This document shows positions 1-7,815 of a stretch of DNA of 43,161 nt, piece by piece. The first letter of the stretch is position 1. Every line of letters starts with the position of its first letter. Under the pieces are notes generated by a model, which was given only the letters and a program-made list of their open reading frames with translations, was not told where the DNA came from and ran no database searches. The position numbers and the translations under genes are program-made. This DNA is from an uncultured Bacteroidales bacterium (GTDB lineage Bacteria > Bacteroidota > Bacteroidia > Bacteroidales > UBA932). The stretch lies in contig CABUIX010000012.1 of the NCBI GenBank assembly GCA_902491795.1, positions 1 to 43,161 of the forward strand, in the 5' to 3' direction.

Positions 1-423
1 TTTTGCCCACCTTCAATATCGCCCGTTTTATTTGTGTATCGGCATGCCAGACTTATGCCGCCGTTCAGTCAGGTGAATTGCAGGAAGCCGGAGAAGTCTG
101 CCGAGAGGGTGGCTGAGAGGGTCCCTTGGAAGCCAGCAGTGATGGCAGATGATGGATGGGGAGTCAGGTGAATGGCAAATCTTCCGGAACATGTCCTCTT
201 CCGAAAGAAGTTATCTCGCAGTGCGGAATTTGCGTTGAGGTGGCTAGCTGTCCGCGGCTGTGAGCGGATGATGCGCAGCATCGATGAAGCGCAGTAAAAC
301 ATTCGCAGTGAAACTTCAGCGGCGCAAATTTCGTACTTCAGCCGGCAGGAAAAGTGTCCGGATTGCTGATCAGTTGCAGCAGGCGGCTGGCATCATGCAG
401 CCGCGGCAGGCAAGGGTTCGGGC
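1..423. other. Region with no supported gene
   Basis: I see no convincing gene here. Short open frames on both strands (for example 69-302 minus, 77 codons) have no signal peptide, motif or start context and resemble no family I know. A similar short stretch reading GTCAGGTGAAT occurs near 66 and again near 161, but no wider repeat unit is evident. A small hairpin lies at about 386-405 without a T-run, so a terminator for the minus-strand cluster ending at 424 is not clearly visible. A remnant gene or an untranslated region extending beyond the left edge cannot be excluded. Confidence 0.5.
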
Positions 424-1566
424 TTACCTTCGGATGGTTTTGGATGCAAGGTTGAGCTCGTAGTCAAAATGCCGCTTGCCGTGATAGTAGTACATCTTGA
501 GGGTGTTCGTGTCGTCAAAGAGTATGTTGTTGAGCAGGCGGTCGCGATAGTGGTCCTTGCATTCCGGCTCCGCCCAGGCAAGCAGGTATTTCCCGTCTGA
601 TTTCTGCTTTACGACTATCACTGAATAGCCCCTCAGGTCGAACAGTGCAGCAGTGTATCTGGATGAGCTTTTCTTGCCCTTTTCAGAGTTGAATTTTTCG
701 ACGAGGGAACTGTTCTCAGGAAGTATGCTCATGTTGACCGAAGTGGCCGATGTCATTGCTTCAGGGTTGTTCTCAAGCCACCATTCGATTGCCGCGTCGG
801 TGACGTAGTCTCCCTCCGGAATCTGGATGAGGCCGGGATTCTTCTGAATGTCGGCTATCATGAGCTTTATCGCCGGCATGTCCGTGTTGACCAGGCTGGA
901 TTCGTTGGTCCTGCCCTCAATCCTGTATCCCAGGCTGTCTCCAGGCTGGAGGATGTCATTCCCGCTGAACTTGACTTCCGTATAGCTGTCGTCCTGCGGA
1001 ATCCATGTGCCGGCAACGTAGCTGATTTTTCCGGATCCGGGGACTGAGGCCAGATAGTTGATGCGGAAACAGCTTTTGGCCGTTATTCTGAAGCTGTATG
1101 TGCTGTCAATGAACTGTTTTTCGGTGTCAGGCTGAAAACCGGAGGACGGAGATTCGTACGAATTGTTGAGAATCCAGCCGTCTGTGCCGAGCTCCAGGGT
1201 ATAAAGCCTGACGTGGCTTTCGTCGAGATCGGGTGCAGCTATGCAGATTGCGTATATCATGTCAACCGCACTTCTGCGTTCCGGGAATGCCCTGAAAACT
1301 GATCCTGAAGGCAGGATTCCGGCTGCAATGGCTTCGGCGTCTGCAGGAGTGTATGGCGTGATGTTGAGCAGCGTGTCCTTGCGTGCCGAAATCTCATCGG
1401 CATAGACAGATTCCGGAAACCGCTTTAGGAACTTGTCGTATGCTTCCAGCGACGGTTTGGCAAGGGTCTTTCCGTAGAGTCTGGTCTCGGCCTTGGTTTG
1501 TGCCGATGCTCCGGCACTTATTGAGACAAGCAGCAGTGCTGCAAGGATTATTTTCGGGAAACTCAT
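424..1566 (-). CDS. Secreted protein of unknown function, 380 aa
   Basis: The chosen start is the ATG at 1566, because it opens a clear type I signal peptide (MSFPKIILAALLLVSISAGASAQ, split here only at its Ala-Gln end) and overlaps the stop of the upstream peptidase gene by four bases in an ATGA arrangement. The open frame continues upstream for 50 codons, but those lie inside the peptidase gene and look non-coding. After the signal peptide a short segment (about residues 30-50, with LKRFPES) resembles one TPR-like helix pair of the kind seen in BamD-like proteins. The rest reads as beta-rich, with no motif I recognise. The tight coupling suggests co-translation with the S9 peptidase and a periplasmic role. 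The function is unknown to me. Confidence 0.8.
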   Translation of the reverse strand: MSFPKIILAALLLVSISAGASAQTKAETRLYGKTLAKPSLEAYDKFLKRFPESVYADEISARKDTLLNITPYTPADAEAIAAGILPSGSVFRAFPERRSAVDMIYAICIAAPDLDESHVRLYTLELGTDGWILNNSYESPSSGFQPDTEKQFIDSTYSFRITAKSCFRINYLASVPGSGKISYVAGTWIPQDDSYTEVKFSGNDILQPGDSLGYRIEGRTNESSLVNTDMPAIKLMIADIQKNPGLIQIPEGDYVTDAAIEWWLENNPEAMTSATSVNMSILPENSSLVEKFNSEKGKKSSSRYTAALFDLRGYSVIVVKQKSDGKYLLAWAEPECKDHYRDRLLNNILFDDTNTLKMYYYHGKRHFDYELNLASKTIRR

Positions 1567-3410
1567 AGATATGTCTCGAAGTAGTCTGTGATCTTGTCGT
1601 ACAGGTGCACGCGGGCGCGACCCTGCATGTTGTGCTTTTCCATCGGATATGCGAACCAGTCCACCGGTTTTTCTGCTTCGATGCATTTTTGGATGAAATT
1701 CAGCGAGTTCTGCCATACGACGGTATCGTCAAGCACTCCCTGGCATATAAGCACGTGGCCAGAGATGTCGGATGCCTTTGAAAGCAGCGATGTGGAGGCG
1801 AAGCCTTCCGAATTGGTCTCAGGAGTGTCCATGTATCGCTCTCCGTACATGACTTCGTACCATTTCCAGTCGATGACCGGGCCTCCTGCGACCGTTACCT
1901 TGAACATGTCGGGGCGTGCGGTCGCGAGATTGAGGGCCATGAATCCGCCGTAGCTCCATCCGTGGACTCCGATGCGGTTCCTGTCGATGGCGGGAATCCT
2001 GTCGAGCAGCTTGTCTATGCCTTCAAGCTGGTCGGCGGTTTCGGCAACGCCGCACTGCCGGTTTATCGCCTTTTCGAAGGCGGCTCCCTGGTTGGAGGTG
2101 CCCCTGTTGTCCTGTACATAGACGAAATACCCCTTCTGAGCCATCAGCATTTCCCACATGCGGATATTTCCGAGCCAGCTGTCTCTTACCATCTGGGAGT
2201 GCGGGCCACCGTAGACGTATACTATCAGGGGATATTTCTTTGATGGATCGTAGTTGCGCGGGTAGAAAAGGCGGTAGTAGTTGTTGTACCTGTTGTCTGC
2301 AGAGCGCACGCTTCCGAGTTCTGCGCGGCACTGTGCGTACTCGTCAAGAGGATCGACTGCTTCCAGAAGTTTCTGTATGACCTTGCCGTCGCAGGCTTTC
2401 AGGACCGTGATTCCCGGCACGTTGAAGCTGCTGTACCTGTCAATGAACTTGGTGCAGTCGGGAGACATGTCTATGTTGTGCCAGCCCTCCTCAAAGGTGA
2501 GGCGCTCGGGCTTGCTGATGCGCTTGCCGTTTATGCGGACCCTGAAAAGGTGGTTTTCTATCGGGGAGATCTCGGCAGAGGTGTAGTAGACGTATTCCCC
2601 GTCATTGGCCACGTATGCCACGTCCGCATTGCAGGGCGTCAGTCGCTCGACCGACCCGGACGTGTCGCAGAGGTAGAGGTTCTTGTAGCCGTCGCGGTTG
2701 TCGGTTCGGTAGATGAACCTTCCGCTGCTGTCCTTGAGGAAATAAAGCGGATCAAGCGGCTCCACCCAGGCATCGTTGTGTTCGCTGAGTATTGTGCGGA
2801 CGAATGTTCCGTCGTAGGAGCGGTACATGTTCAGCCTCATGTTGTGCTGCTCCCTGTCGAGAACCTGCACGAAAATGTAGTTCCCATCCGGCGACCAGCA
2901 GGGATTGGTCAGGTAACGCTCGTCGTCGAAGTCGTCGATCTTCAGTTCGCTGACTATGGTCCCGTCGGGCAGGCATACGCAAATCGCGAGCTTTTCCGAC
3001 GGCATACCCGCCATCGGGTATTTGATTTCCCTGATGCTTCCGGTCCGGGTCGTGATGTCGTAGAGCGGGAATGTTTCCACTGCAGACTGGTCCCTGCGGT
3101 AAACGGCCAGAAAGTTTCCGTCGGGAGAGGGAATGACCCACCGCGTGCCTCCGAATTCGTTGCGGCTCACGCTCTCGCCGTAGGTTATGTCTGGAGAATC
3201 ACTTTTAGGAAGTGTCCATTCAGGCTCTTCCTGCACGGGCTTGTCTTTTGTAAGCTGGCTGTCGGCGCTCCAGTAGAGCTTGAGGGTCTCAGGATAGACC
3301 GATCTGCCGGATTGGTTCACGGCTTCCTCGACCGTCAGCAGCCGGGCATTCGGATTCCCTTCAGGATGTACCGCAATTATGCCTGCAGCAAGCAGCATGG
3401 CAGTCAGCAT
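1563..3410 (-). CDS. S9 family (dipeptidyl-peptidase IV-like) serine peptidase
   Basis: Prolyl-oligopeptidase-family exopeptidase, expected to remove dipeptides from peptides in the periplasm. An N-terminal beta-propeller (about residues 25-360) contains repeats such as SPDGNY. It is followed by an alpha/beta hydrolase domain with the nucleophile in GWSYGG (Ser486), an acid in GVLDDTV (Asp561) and a His in EKHN (His593). The N-terminal start with LTVEEAV is typical of Bacteroidota members, but 615 residues is shorter than the usual 700 or more. The hydrophobic leader (residues 1-14) lacks the usual basic residues, so its secretion is less certain. The ATG at 3410 directly follows the stop of the upstream gene, whose last codons supply a GGAGGA ribosome-binding site. 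It is the middle gene of a three-gene cluster. The exact peptide specificity cannot be read. Confidence 0.92.
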   Translation of the reverse strand: MLTAMLLAAGIIAVHPEGNPNARLLTVEEAVNQSGRSVYPETLKLYWSADSQLTKDKPVQEEPEWTLPKSDSPDITYGESVSRNEFGGTRWVIPSPDGNFLAVYRRDQSAVETFPLYDITTRTGSIREIKYPMAGMPSEKLAICVCLPDGTIVSELKIDDFDDERYLTNPCWSPDGNYIFVQVLDREQHNMRLNMYRSYDGTFVRTILSEHNDAWVEPLDPLYFLKDSSGRFIYRTDNRDGYKNLYLCDTSGSVERLTPCNADVAYVANDGEYVYYTSAEISPIENHLFRVRINGKRISKPERLTFEEGWHNIDMSPDCTKFIDRYSSFNVPGITVLKACDGKVIQKLLEAVDPLDEYAQCRAELGSVRSADNRYNNYYRLFYPRNYDPSKKYPLIVYVYGGPHSQMVRDSWLGNIRMWEMLMAQKGYFVYVQDNRGTSNQGAAFEKAINRQCGVAETADQLEGIDKLLDRIPAIDRNRIGVHGWSYGGFMALNLATARPDMFKVTVAGGPVIDWKWYEVMYGERYMDTPETNSEGFASTSLLSKASDISGHVLICQGVLDDTVVWQNSLNFIQKCIEAEKPVDWFAYPMEKHNMQGRARVHLYDKITDYFETYL

Positions 3411-3411
3411 A

Positions 3412-3834
3412 TCATTCTCCTCCGGTGATTATGGGAATTTCGGTGGTACGCTCCGCCTTGCGTACGGACACTATTTCGTCAACAATGTATCTCTGCATGC
3501 CCCTCCACGGAAGTGCGCCGTTGTATTCCTTGTAGTGAAGTTCGACAAGTTTTCCGCTGCAGCGCATCAGAGAGTCGGCGACAGCCTTGTCTGTCACGGA
3601 AAAATTGAATTCGTTAGACTGGATGTTGCCGTTAGCGCTCAGGCTGTTGAATCCTGTCTGGATGAGCCTGCCTTCGTAGGTTTTCCATATCCATCCCTTG
3701 TAGACAATCTGGTTGAGTTCTCCGGCCTTCACGCCCTCTCCGAAAACGAAGTAGAACTTGATGTAGCAGAACACGGCTGCGGCAAGCACAAGAATGCCGA
3801 CAATCCATGTGATGACTTTGGATTTTGTAGTCAT
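3412..3834 (-). CDS. Small membrane-anchored protein, 140 aa
   Basis: A single membrane segment at residues 8-27 anchors a small soluble domain on the far side of the inner membrane. The signature after the anchor (FGEGVKAGELN, then KGWIWKTYEG) matches a widespread Bacteroidota family. From memory, that family is often labelled 6-phosphogluconate dehydrogenase in databases, although nothing here resembles that enzyme: there is no Rossmann motif and the protein is far too short. The gene sits one base upstream of the S9 peptidase and probably leads the operon. A 50-base gap separates it from the alkylation-repair gene, so it may also be read through from there. The function is unknown. Confidence 0.8.
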   Translation of the reverse strand: MTTKSKVITWIVGILVLAAAVFCYIKFYFVFGEGVKAGELNQIVYKGWIWKTYEGRLIQTGFNSLSANGNIQSNEFNFSVTDKAVADSLMRCSGKLVELHYKEYNGALPWRGMQRYIVDEIVSVRKAERTTEIPIITGGE

Positions 3835-3884
3835 AATCAGAAATATTTAGCCTACGAATATACGAAAAACTTCGATGAGGAGAG

Positions 3885-4667
3885 CTATTGAACGTATTGC
3901 ATATTTCCCTTGCGCCTTGCCTGCTGCCATTTCCGCCGCTGTACGGGATCCATTTTCTCGCAGGCATAGCTCAGCATGACGGCGGGGATGCGGCTGATGT
4001 GGCTTTCGAGGAAATCTTCCAGTTCCCTTTCACCTCCATTCTTGCCCACTTCCCTCAGCATCCAGCCGGCTGCCTTGTGAAGCAGTGGCTCGCGGGATCC
4101 GGTGAGGACCGACGCCCTTTCGAGGGCGCTGCCGAACAGCCCCTTGTGTATCGGGAGCCAGGTGCCGACCATGGATATTCTTCTCTGCCACAACCTTTCG
4201 TCAGGTAGCCTGATCCACCCGTCCATCGTCCGGTCTTCAGGACATTCGAGTTCGTGGATCCCCACTATTCTTGTTGCCGACAGGTCAACCAGGTCCCAGT
4301 TGTTGACATGCGGGTGCAGGGAGGTGTAGAGCCTGTATATGGCGCCGGTCCGCTCCCTGTCTCCGTCCTTCGACGCCGTTGTCATCTTTTCCACGAGGAT
4401 AAGCAGGCCGCATAGCCTCACTTCGTGCCAGGGGCTCCTTGTCAGCGCCGCGGCCTCTGACATCGGGCACTCTTTCCACACGAGACGTACAATTTCCCTG
4501 ACCTGCGGATTTGTCAGGCCGAGAAAAAGATCGCCTTCCCCGTATTCACCGGGGCCGGTCTTGAAGAATCTCCGGCATTCCTTCGCCCTGCGCGGCGATG
4601 CCTTTTCCTGCAGCATCGCGACTATTGCACCGGATGGCGTTCCGATCATCTGATCCATTGCATTCAT
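3885..4667 (-). CDS. DNA alkylation repair protein, AlkD family
   Basis: Predicted HEAT-like-repeat DNA glycosylase that excises positively charged alkylated bases such as 3-methyladenine and 7-methylguanine. The residues that line the lesion site in Bacillus AlkD are present in order: Trp124 and Asp128 in NNWDLVD, Arg163 in RRISMVG, and Trp202 in AAGWMLRE. The 260-residue length fits a full-length member, and the all-helical composition agrees. The protein is cytoplasmic. The start at 4667 is the first ATG; Met4 and Met7 are alternatives, and no strong ribosome-binding site decides between them. A weak -7-like sequence lies about 30 bases upstream. A rho-independent terminator separates it from the L31 gene, so it probably has its own promoter. 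Confidence 0.9.
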   Translation of the reverse strand: MNAMDQMIGTPSGAIVAMLQEKASPRRAKECRRFFKTGPGEYGEGDLFLGLTNPQVREIVRLVWKECPMSEAAALTRSPWHEVRLCGLLILVEKMTTASKDGDRERTGAIYRLYTSLHPHVNNWDLVDLSATRIVGIHELECPEDRTMDGWIRLPDERLWQRRISMVGTWLPIHKGLFGSALERASVLTGSREPLLHKAAGWMLREVGKNGGERELEDFLESHISRIPAVMLSYACEKMDPVQRRKWQQARRKGNMQYVQ

Positions 4668-4705
4668 GTTGGGGGAGGTTAATCGTATGCAGACTCCAAA
4701 ATACG

Positions 4706-4744
4706 AAAAAAAAACGGAACACCCGCTGAGGAGTGCTCCGTTTT
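4706..4744 (-). terminator. Rho-independent terminator after rpmE2
   Basis: The inverted repeat at 4715-4724 and 4731-4740 (CGGAGCACTC pairing with GGGTGTTCCG on the minus strand, with one G-U pair and a small bulge) is followed by a run of nine T on the minus strand. It lies 20 bases past the L31 stop. The plus-strand side has only four T. Confidence 0.85.
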
Positions 4745-4763
4745 GCTTACGCTCCGCAAGTTG

Positions 4764-5015
4764 TTACTTCTTGCGTGACTTGTATCTCTGGTAGAACATA
4801 TCAACTCGGCCGGCGGTGTCGACAATCTTCATCTTGCCGGTGTAGAAAGGGTGAGACGTGTTCGAAATCTCAAGCTTTACGAGGGGGTATTCAACACCGT
4901 CAACGGTGATTGTCTCCTTGCTTGTCGCGCAGGAGCGGGTGATGAATACATCATCGTTTGACATATCCTTGAAAGCTACAAGACGGTAGGTTTCGGGATG
5001 GATTCCTTTTTTCAT
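4764..5015 (-). CDS. rpmE2: 50S ribosomal protein L31 type B
   Basis: Large-subunit ribosomal protein of the zinc-independent (type B, C-minus) form. The protein is 83 residues when started at the ATG at 5015 (MKKGIHPETYR), which is the family's usual N-terminus; the ten codons upstream are untranslated leader. Family hallmarks are the SCATSKET stretch, SNTSHPFYTG and the C-terminal DMFYQRYKSRKK. Only one cysteine is left, so no CxxC zinc pairs are present, as expected of type B. The gene is single, with its own promoter (5043-5074) and terminator (4706-4744). In several bacteria the type B paralogue is induced under zinc limitation, but no Zur-like operator was recognised here and Bacteroidota often carry only this form. 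Confidence 0.95.
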   Translation of the reverse strand: MKKGIHPETYRLVAFKDMSNDDVFITRSCATSKETITVDGVEYPLVKLEISNTSHPFYTGKMKIVDTAGRVDMFYQRYKSRKK

Positions 5016-5042
5016 AATTACACTAGTGTTTTTAATGGGCTG

Positions 5043-5074
5043 CAAATATACGATTTATTTTCGTAATTTTGCAA
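5043..5074 (-). promoter_or_regulatory. Promoter of rpmE2
   Basis: On the minus strand a perfect Bacteroidota -7 element TATATTTG (5050-5043) lies 21 bases after a TTG at 5074-5072. The transcript would start near 5037, about 20 bases before the start codon. The -33 element overlaps the -7 element of the opposing mutase promoter. Confidence 0.75.
5064..5071 (+). promoter_or_regulatory. -7 element of the glmM promoter (leaderless geometry)
   Basis: TAATTTTG fits the TAnnTTTG consensus and ends 6 bases before the ATG at 5078. No good TTTG lies 19-21 bases upstream. If the usual -7 spacing holds, transcription begins at or within a base or two of the start codon. Confidence 0.55.
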
Positions 5075-5077
5075 GAT

Positions 5078-6505
5078 ATGACACTGATAAAATCAATTTC
5101 CGGGATTCGCGGAACCATTGGCGGCCGGTGCGGCGAAGCTCTTACGCCGGTGGACATAGTGAAATTCTCATATGCATATTGCGAGCGCCTGAAAAGGCAT
5201 TGCACCCCGAAGGGCGGCAGGTTCAAGGTTGTCGTCGGCAGGGACGCCCGCATCAGCGGCCCCATGGTCGAGCAGCTGGTTTGCGGGACACTTGCGGCGT
5301 GCGGCGTTGATGTCGTGCGTTGCGGGCTTGCGTCCACACCGACTACTGAGCTCGCAGTCAGGTTCGCCGGGGCTGACGGAGGCATAATCATCACTGCGAG
5401 CCACAATCCGCGCGAATGGAATGCGCTGAAGCTGCTCAATTCTGACGGTGAGTTCCTTTCGGCTTCCGAGGGCAACGAGATTCTGGAACTCGCCGAAGAC
5501 GGAGATTTCTGCTTCGCTGCGGTTGACAGTCTGGGACATGTTGAGGACCATGACTTCACCGATGAACATATTGATTCGGTGATGGCTCTTGAGGCCGTGG
5601 ATGCCGAGGCTGTGCGCGCGGCCGGGTTCACTGCAGTCGTCGACGCCGTAAATTCCGTGGGTGCGGTCATAATGCCGCGGCTGCTTGAGCGTCTCGGCGT
5701 GCGCTGCGTCCTGCTGAACGGCACGCCGGACGGCAATTTTGCGCATAATCCCGAACCGCTCCCGCAGAACCTTGCGGGATTGAGCGAAGCTGTCGTCAGG
5801 GAGCATGCCGATCTGGGAATCAGTGTGGATCCGGATGTCGACAGGCTTGCGTTCTACTGCGAGAACGGGGAGCCCTTTGTCGAGGAGAATACCCTCGTTG
5901 CGGTAGCTGATTACCTGCTCGGGAGGGCAAGCGCTGCGGGAGAGAGGCATTTGGATACGGTCTCAAATCTCAGTTCGAGCAGGGCGCTTCGCGACGTCAC
6001 GGAACGCTGGGGCGGCACCTGGCATGCCGCTGCTGTCGGAGAGGTCAATGTCACCGCGAAGATGCATGAAGTCGGGGCTCTGATAGGAGGCGAGGGAAAC
6101 GGCGGCGTCATTTATCCGGCATCGCATTACGGACGTGACGCGATGGTGGGAGTAGCGCTCTTCCTCAGCCAGCTCGCACACAGGAAAATGAAGGTCAGTG
6201 AATACAAGGCTACGCTCCCCAAATATTTCATCTCCAAAAACAAGATCTCGCTCAGCGATCCTGCCTTGATCGACATGATCCTTTCAAGGGTGAAGGAGCA
6301 TTATTCTTCCTGTAAAGTGAACACGATCGACGGAGTGAAGGTGGACTTCGAGCAGAGAAGAAGCTGGGTGCATCTGCGCCGCTCCAACACCGAACCGATA
6401 ATCAGAATATATTCCGAGGCCCCGACCGAACAGGAGGCAAGGGCTCTCGGGGAGGAGGTAATCTCAATCGCCGAATCATGTTTTCCTTCAGGACAACGCC
6501 GATAG
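5078..6505 (+). CDS. glmM: Phosphoglucosamine mutase (alpha-D-phosphohexomutase family)
   Basis: Interconverts glucosamine-6-phosphate and glucosamine-1-phosphate for UDP-GlcNAc and cell-wall synthesis; related enzymes act on mannose or glucose phosphates. All four active-site loops are present: the phosphoserine loop TASHNP (Ser108), the metal-binding loop DPDVDR (residues 251-256), the sugar-binding loop GGEGNGG, and the phosphate-binding RRSNTEPIIR near the C-terminus. The 475-residue length is normal. The ATG at 5078 gives the usual N-terminus MTLIKSISGIRGT; a TTG three codons earlier is a less likely start and would lie inside the -7 element. Its last 28 bases overlap the next gene, so the two are probably translated together. 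The substrate assignment (glucosamine rather than mannose) is by family context. Confidence 0.88.
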   Translation: MTLIKSISGIRGTIGGRCGEALTPVDIVKFSYAYCERLKRHCTPKGGRFKVVVGRDARISGPMVEQLVCGTLAACGVDVVRCGLASTPTTELAVRFAGADGGIIITASHNPREWNALKLLNSDGEFLSASEGNEILELAEDGDFCFAAVDSLGHVEDHDFTDEHIDSVMALEAVDAEAVRAAGFTAVVDAVNSVGAVIMPRLLERLGVRCVLLNGTPDGNFAHNPEPLPQNLAGLSEAVVREHADLGISVDPDVDRLAFYCENGEPFVEENTLVAVADYLLGRASAAGERHLDTVSNLSSSRALRDVTERWGGTWHAAAVGEVNVTAKMHEVGALIGGEGNGGVIYPASHYGRDAMVGVALFLSQLAHRKMKVSEYKATLPKYFISKNKISLSDPALIDMILSRVKEHYSSCKVNTIDGVKVDFEQRRSWVHLRRSNTEPIIRIYSEAPTEQEARALGEEVISIAESCFPSGQRR

Positions 6506-7542
6506 AGGAGCAGCTCGACAGGGCCCTCACCGAAGGACGGGTAGGCTGCTTCTGCACCCAGAACTGCTGGGATCCGTACCGCAGCCGCTACCTGCACGAC
6601 ATTTTCAGGGAGAGGGGCAATCTCGCAAGGGTCATGAAACCGTCGGGGAGCGAGTTGACGCCTGACACCTCTCACATAGACTTTGATGCTGCCGACATCG
6701 AGGGGCTTGACGCCATAGTCGTGGAGATCCAGGATGTGGGCTCAAGATATTTCAACTACACCCGCGACGTGATGCGGCTCATGTCGATGTGCGCCAGGGA
6801 GGCCGACGGACCCTCCATATATGTAGTCGATCATGTGAATCCTGCCGGGCGGGTTGTCGAAGGCACCATACCGGCAGTCGAGTCGGATATCTGGACTCCG
6901 AAAGTCGCTCACCGCCACGGACTCACGCTCGGGGAACTCTGCCTGCTGTACTACAGTGAGATAGGTGCGAAGTTCCCTCTTCATGTGATTTCTGCACATT
7001 GTTCGGCAGCAGGAAAGGACATGCTGCCCTGGGTGATCGCTCCTGCTTCGGACATCCCGGGAATGTTCACCTGTGAACTCTATCCGGGCGGCGGACTCTG
7101 GAACAACACTACGATAACGCCTGCAATCGGTACAGCGAGGCCGTATGAGTATTTCGGGGCTCCGTTCATCAGGACAGAGGACGTGAGATTCCTGCCTACT
7201 CCCAAAGGGGTGATGATGCGCCCGTGCTCGTTCACCCCGTCTGCGGGGATATACAGCGGCCAGCAGTGCAACGGCTACCAGATAATGCTTGCTCCTGACG
7301 GACAGTATCATTCGTTGCTCCATACTCTTCTTTTGATGCGCCATTTTGCCGACAGGTATTCCCAGTTCGAGATGGGTGATGCCCTCTTTGTCAAGATTGC
7401 AGACCCGGTTATTGAGGAGTACCTCAGGGGAAGACTGACATTTGATGTTGTGCAGGAGCACGTCAAAATAGAGGAGCAGAAGTGGATACGCAAGGCCAAG
7501 CGTTTCCTGCTGTATGAAGACGCTCCTTACAGAAGGAAATAA
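6478..7542 (+). CDS. DUF1343/NamZ-family protein (putative exo-beta-N-acetylmuramidase), short divergent form
   Basis: Matches the DUF1343 family, whose founding enzymes NamZ (GH171) remove terminal MurNAc from peptidoglycan fragments. Recognisable family marks are EIQDVGSRYFNY, VDHVNPAGRVVEG, ELYPGGGLWNNTT, GTARPYEYFGAPF and the C-terminal FLLYEDAPYR. Usual family motifs are altered: the segment normally carrying GPEHG is replaced by an unrelated MKPSGSEL-like stretch, and no signal peptide precedes the domain, which begins at about residue 8. It is therefore predicted to be cytoplasmic, unlike typical secreted members. The start overlaps glmM by 28 bases, which links it to amino-sugar metabolism or wall recycling by inference. 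Whether it still acts on MurNAc is uncertain. Confidence 0.82.
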   Translation: MFSFRTTPIEEQLDRALTEGRVGCFCTQNCWDPYRSRYLHDIFRERGNLARVMKPSGSELTPDTSHIDFDAADIEGLDAIVVEIQDVGSRYFNYTRDVMRLMSMCAREADGPSIYVVDHVNPAGRVVEGTIPAVESDIWTPKVAHRHGLTLGELCLLYYSEIGAKFPLHVISAHCSAAGKDMLPWVIAPASDIPGMFTCELYPGGGLWNNTTITPAIGTARPYEYFGAPFIRTEDVRFLPTPKGVMMRPCSFTPSAGIYSGQQCNGYQIMLAPDGQYHSLLHTLLLMRHFADRYSQFEMGDALFVKIADPVIEEYLRGRLTFDVVQEHVKIEEQKWIRKAKRFLLYEDAPYRRK

Positions 7543-7566
7543 ATTGTCATAAAGTGGTGCGGAAAA

Positions 7567-7597
7567 TTTGCCGTTTCAGAAAATATGGCTATCTTTG
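7567..7597 (+). promoter_or_regulatory. Promoter of tRNA-Glu
   Basis: TTTG at 7567-7570, a 19-base spacer, then TATCTTTG at 7590-7597, both matching the Bacteroidota -33/-7 consensus. Transcription would start near 7603, about 14 bases before the tRNA. Confidence 0.88.
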
Positions 7598-7616
7598 CAT
7601 TCCCAAAACCAAATAT

Positions 7617-7688
7617 GGTGGGTTCGTATAACGGTTAGTACTCGAGATTCTCAATCTCGCAATAGGAGTTCGATTCTCCTACCCACTA
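7617..7688 (+). tRNA. tRNA-Glu (anticodon CTC)
   Basis: A 72-nucleotide cloverleaf: acceptor GGTGGGT/ACCCACT with a G-U first pair, D-loop with AACGGTTAG, anticodon stem CGAGA/TCTCG with loop TTCTCAA (anticodon CTC), and T-arm AGGAG-TTCGATT-CTCCT. The discriminator is A and CCA is not encoded. It has its own promoter and a strong terminator. Confidence 0.95.
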
Positions 7689-7695
7689 CATCAAA

Positions 7696-7730
7696 AGAGG
7701 CATCCTTGGTTCAGGATGCCTCTTTTTTTT
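7696..7730 (+). terminator. Rho-independent terminator after tRNA-Glu
   Basis: A perfect 10-bp stem AGAGGCATCC/GGATGCCTCT (7696-7705 with 7714-7723), an 8-base loop and a T8 run, starting 7 bases after the tRNA. Confidence 0.93.
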
Positions 7731-7753
7731 GTTCCCGCTTTCTTATGGCTTTC

Positions 7754-7784
7754 TTTGGACGTTCACATAATTTCGCTATTTTTG
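7754..7784 (+). promoter_or_regulatory. Promoter of the first SusC/SusD operon
   Basis: TTTG at 7754-7757, exactly 19 bases, then TATTTTTG at 7777-7784: a full match to the Bacteroidota consensus. The start would be near 7790, giving a 5' leader of about 26 bases to the ATG at 7816. This supports 7816 as the original start of the disrupted susC gene. Confidence 0.85.
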
Positions 7785-7815
7785 TATCACAACACTTACT
7801 AATACCCAATTAATA

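Noticed and set aside
60..200. Possible TPP or cobalamin riboswitch (GGCTGAGAGGGTCCC and AAGCCGGAGAAGTCTGCC look suggestive)
   Set aside because: The other obligatory conserved boxes of either riboswitch are absent, and no vitamin-related gene follows.
69..302. 77-codon minus-strand open frame
   Set aside because: No signal peptide, motif, ribosome-binding site or recognisable composition.
1567..1716. Longer N-terminus of the secreted protein at 424
   Set aside because: It would bury the signal peptide 50 residues inside the protein and lies wholly within the peptidase gene.
2478..3428. 316-codon plus-strand open frame
   Set aside because: It is antisense to the S9 peptidase, which has clear catalytic motifs; the antisense protein resembles nothing.
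7568..7813. 81-codon plus-strand open frame
   Set aside because: It runs through tRNA-Glu, its terminator and the next promoter, so it cannot be a real gene.
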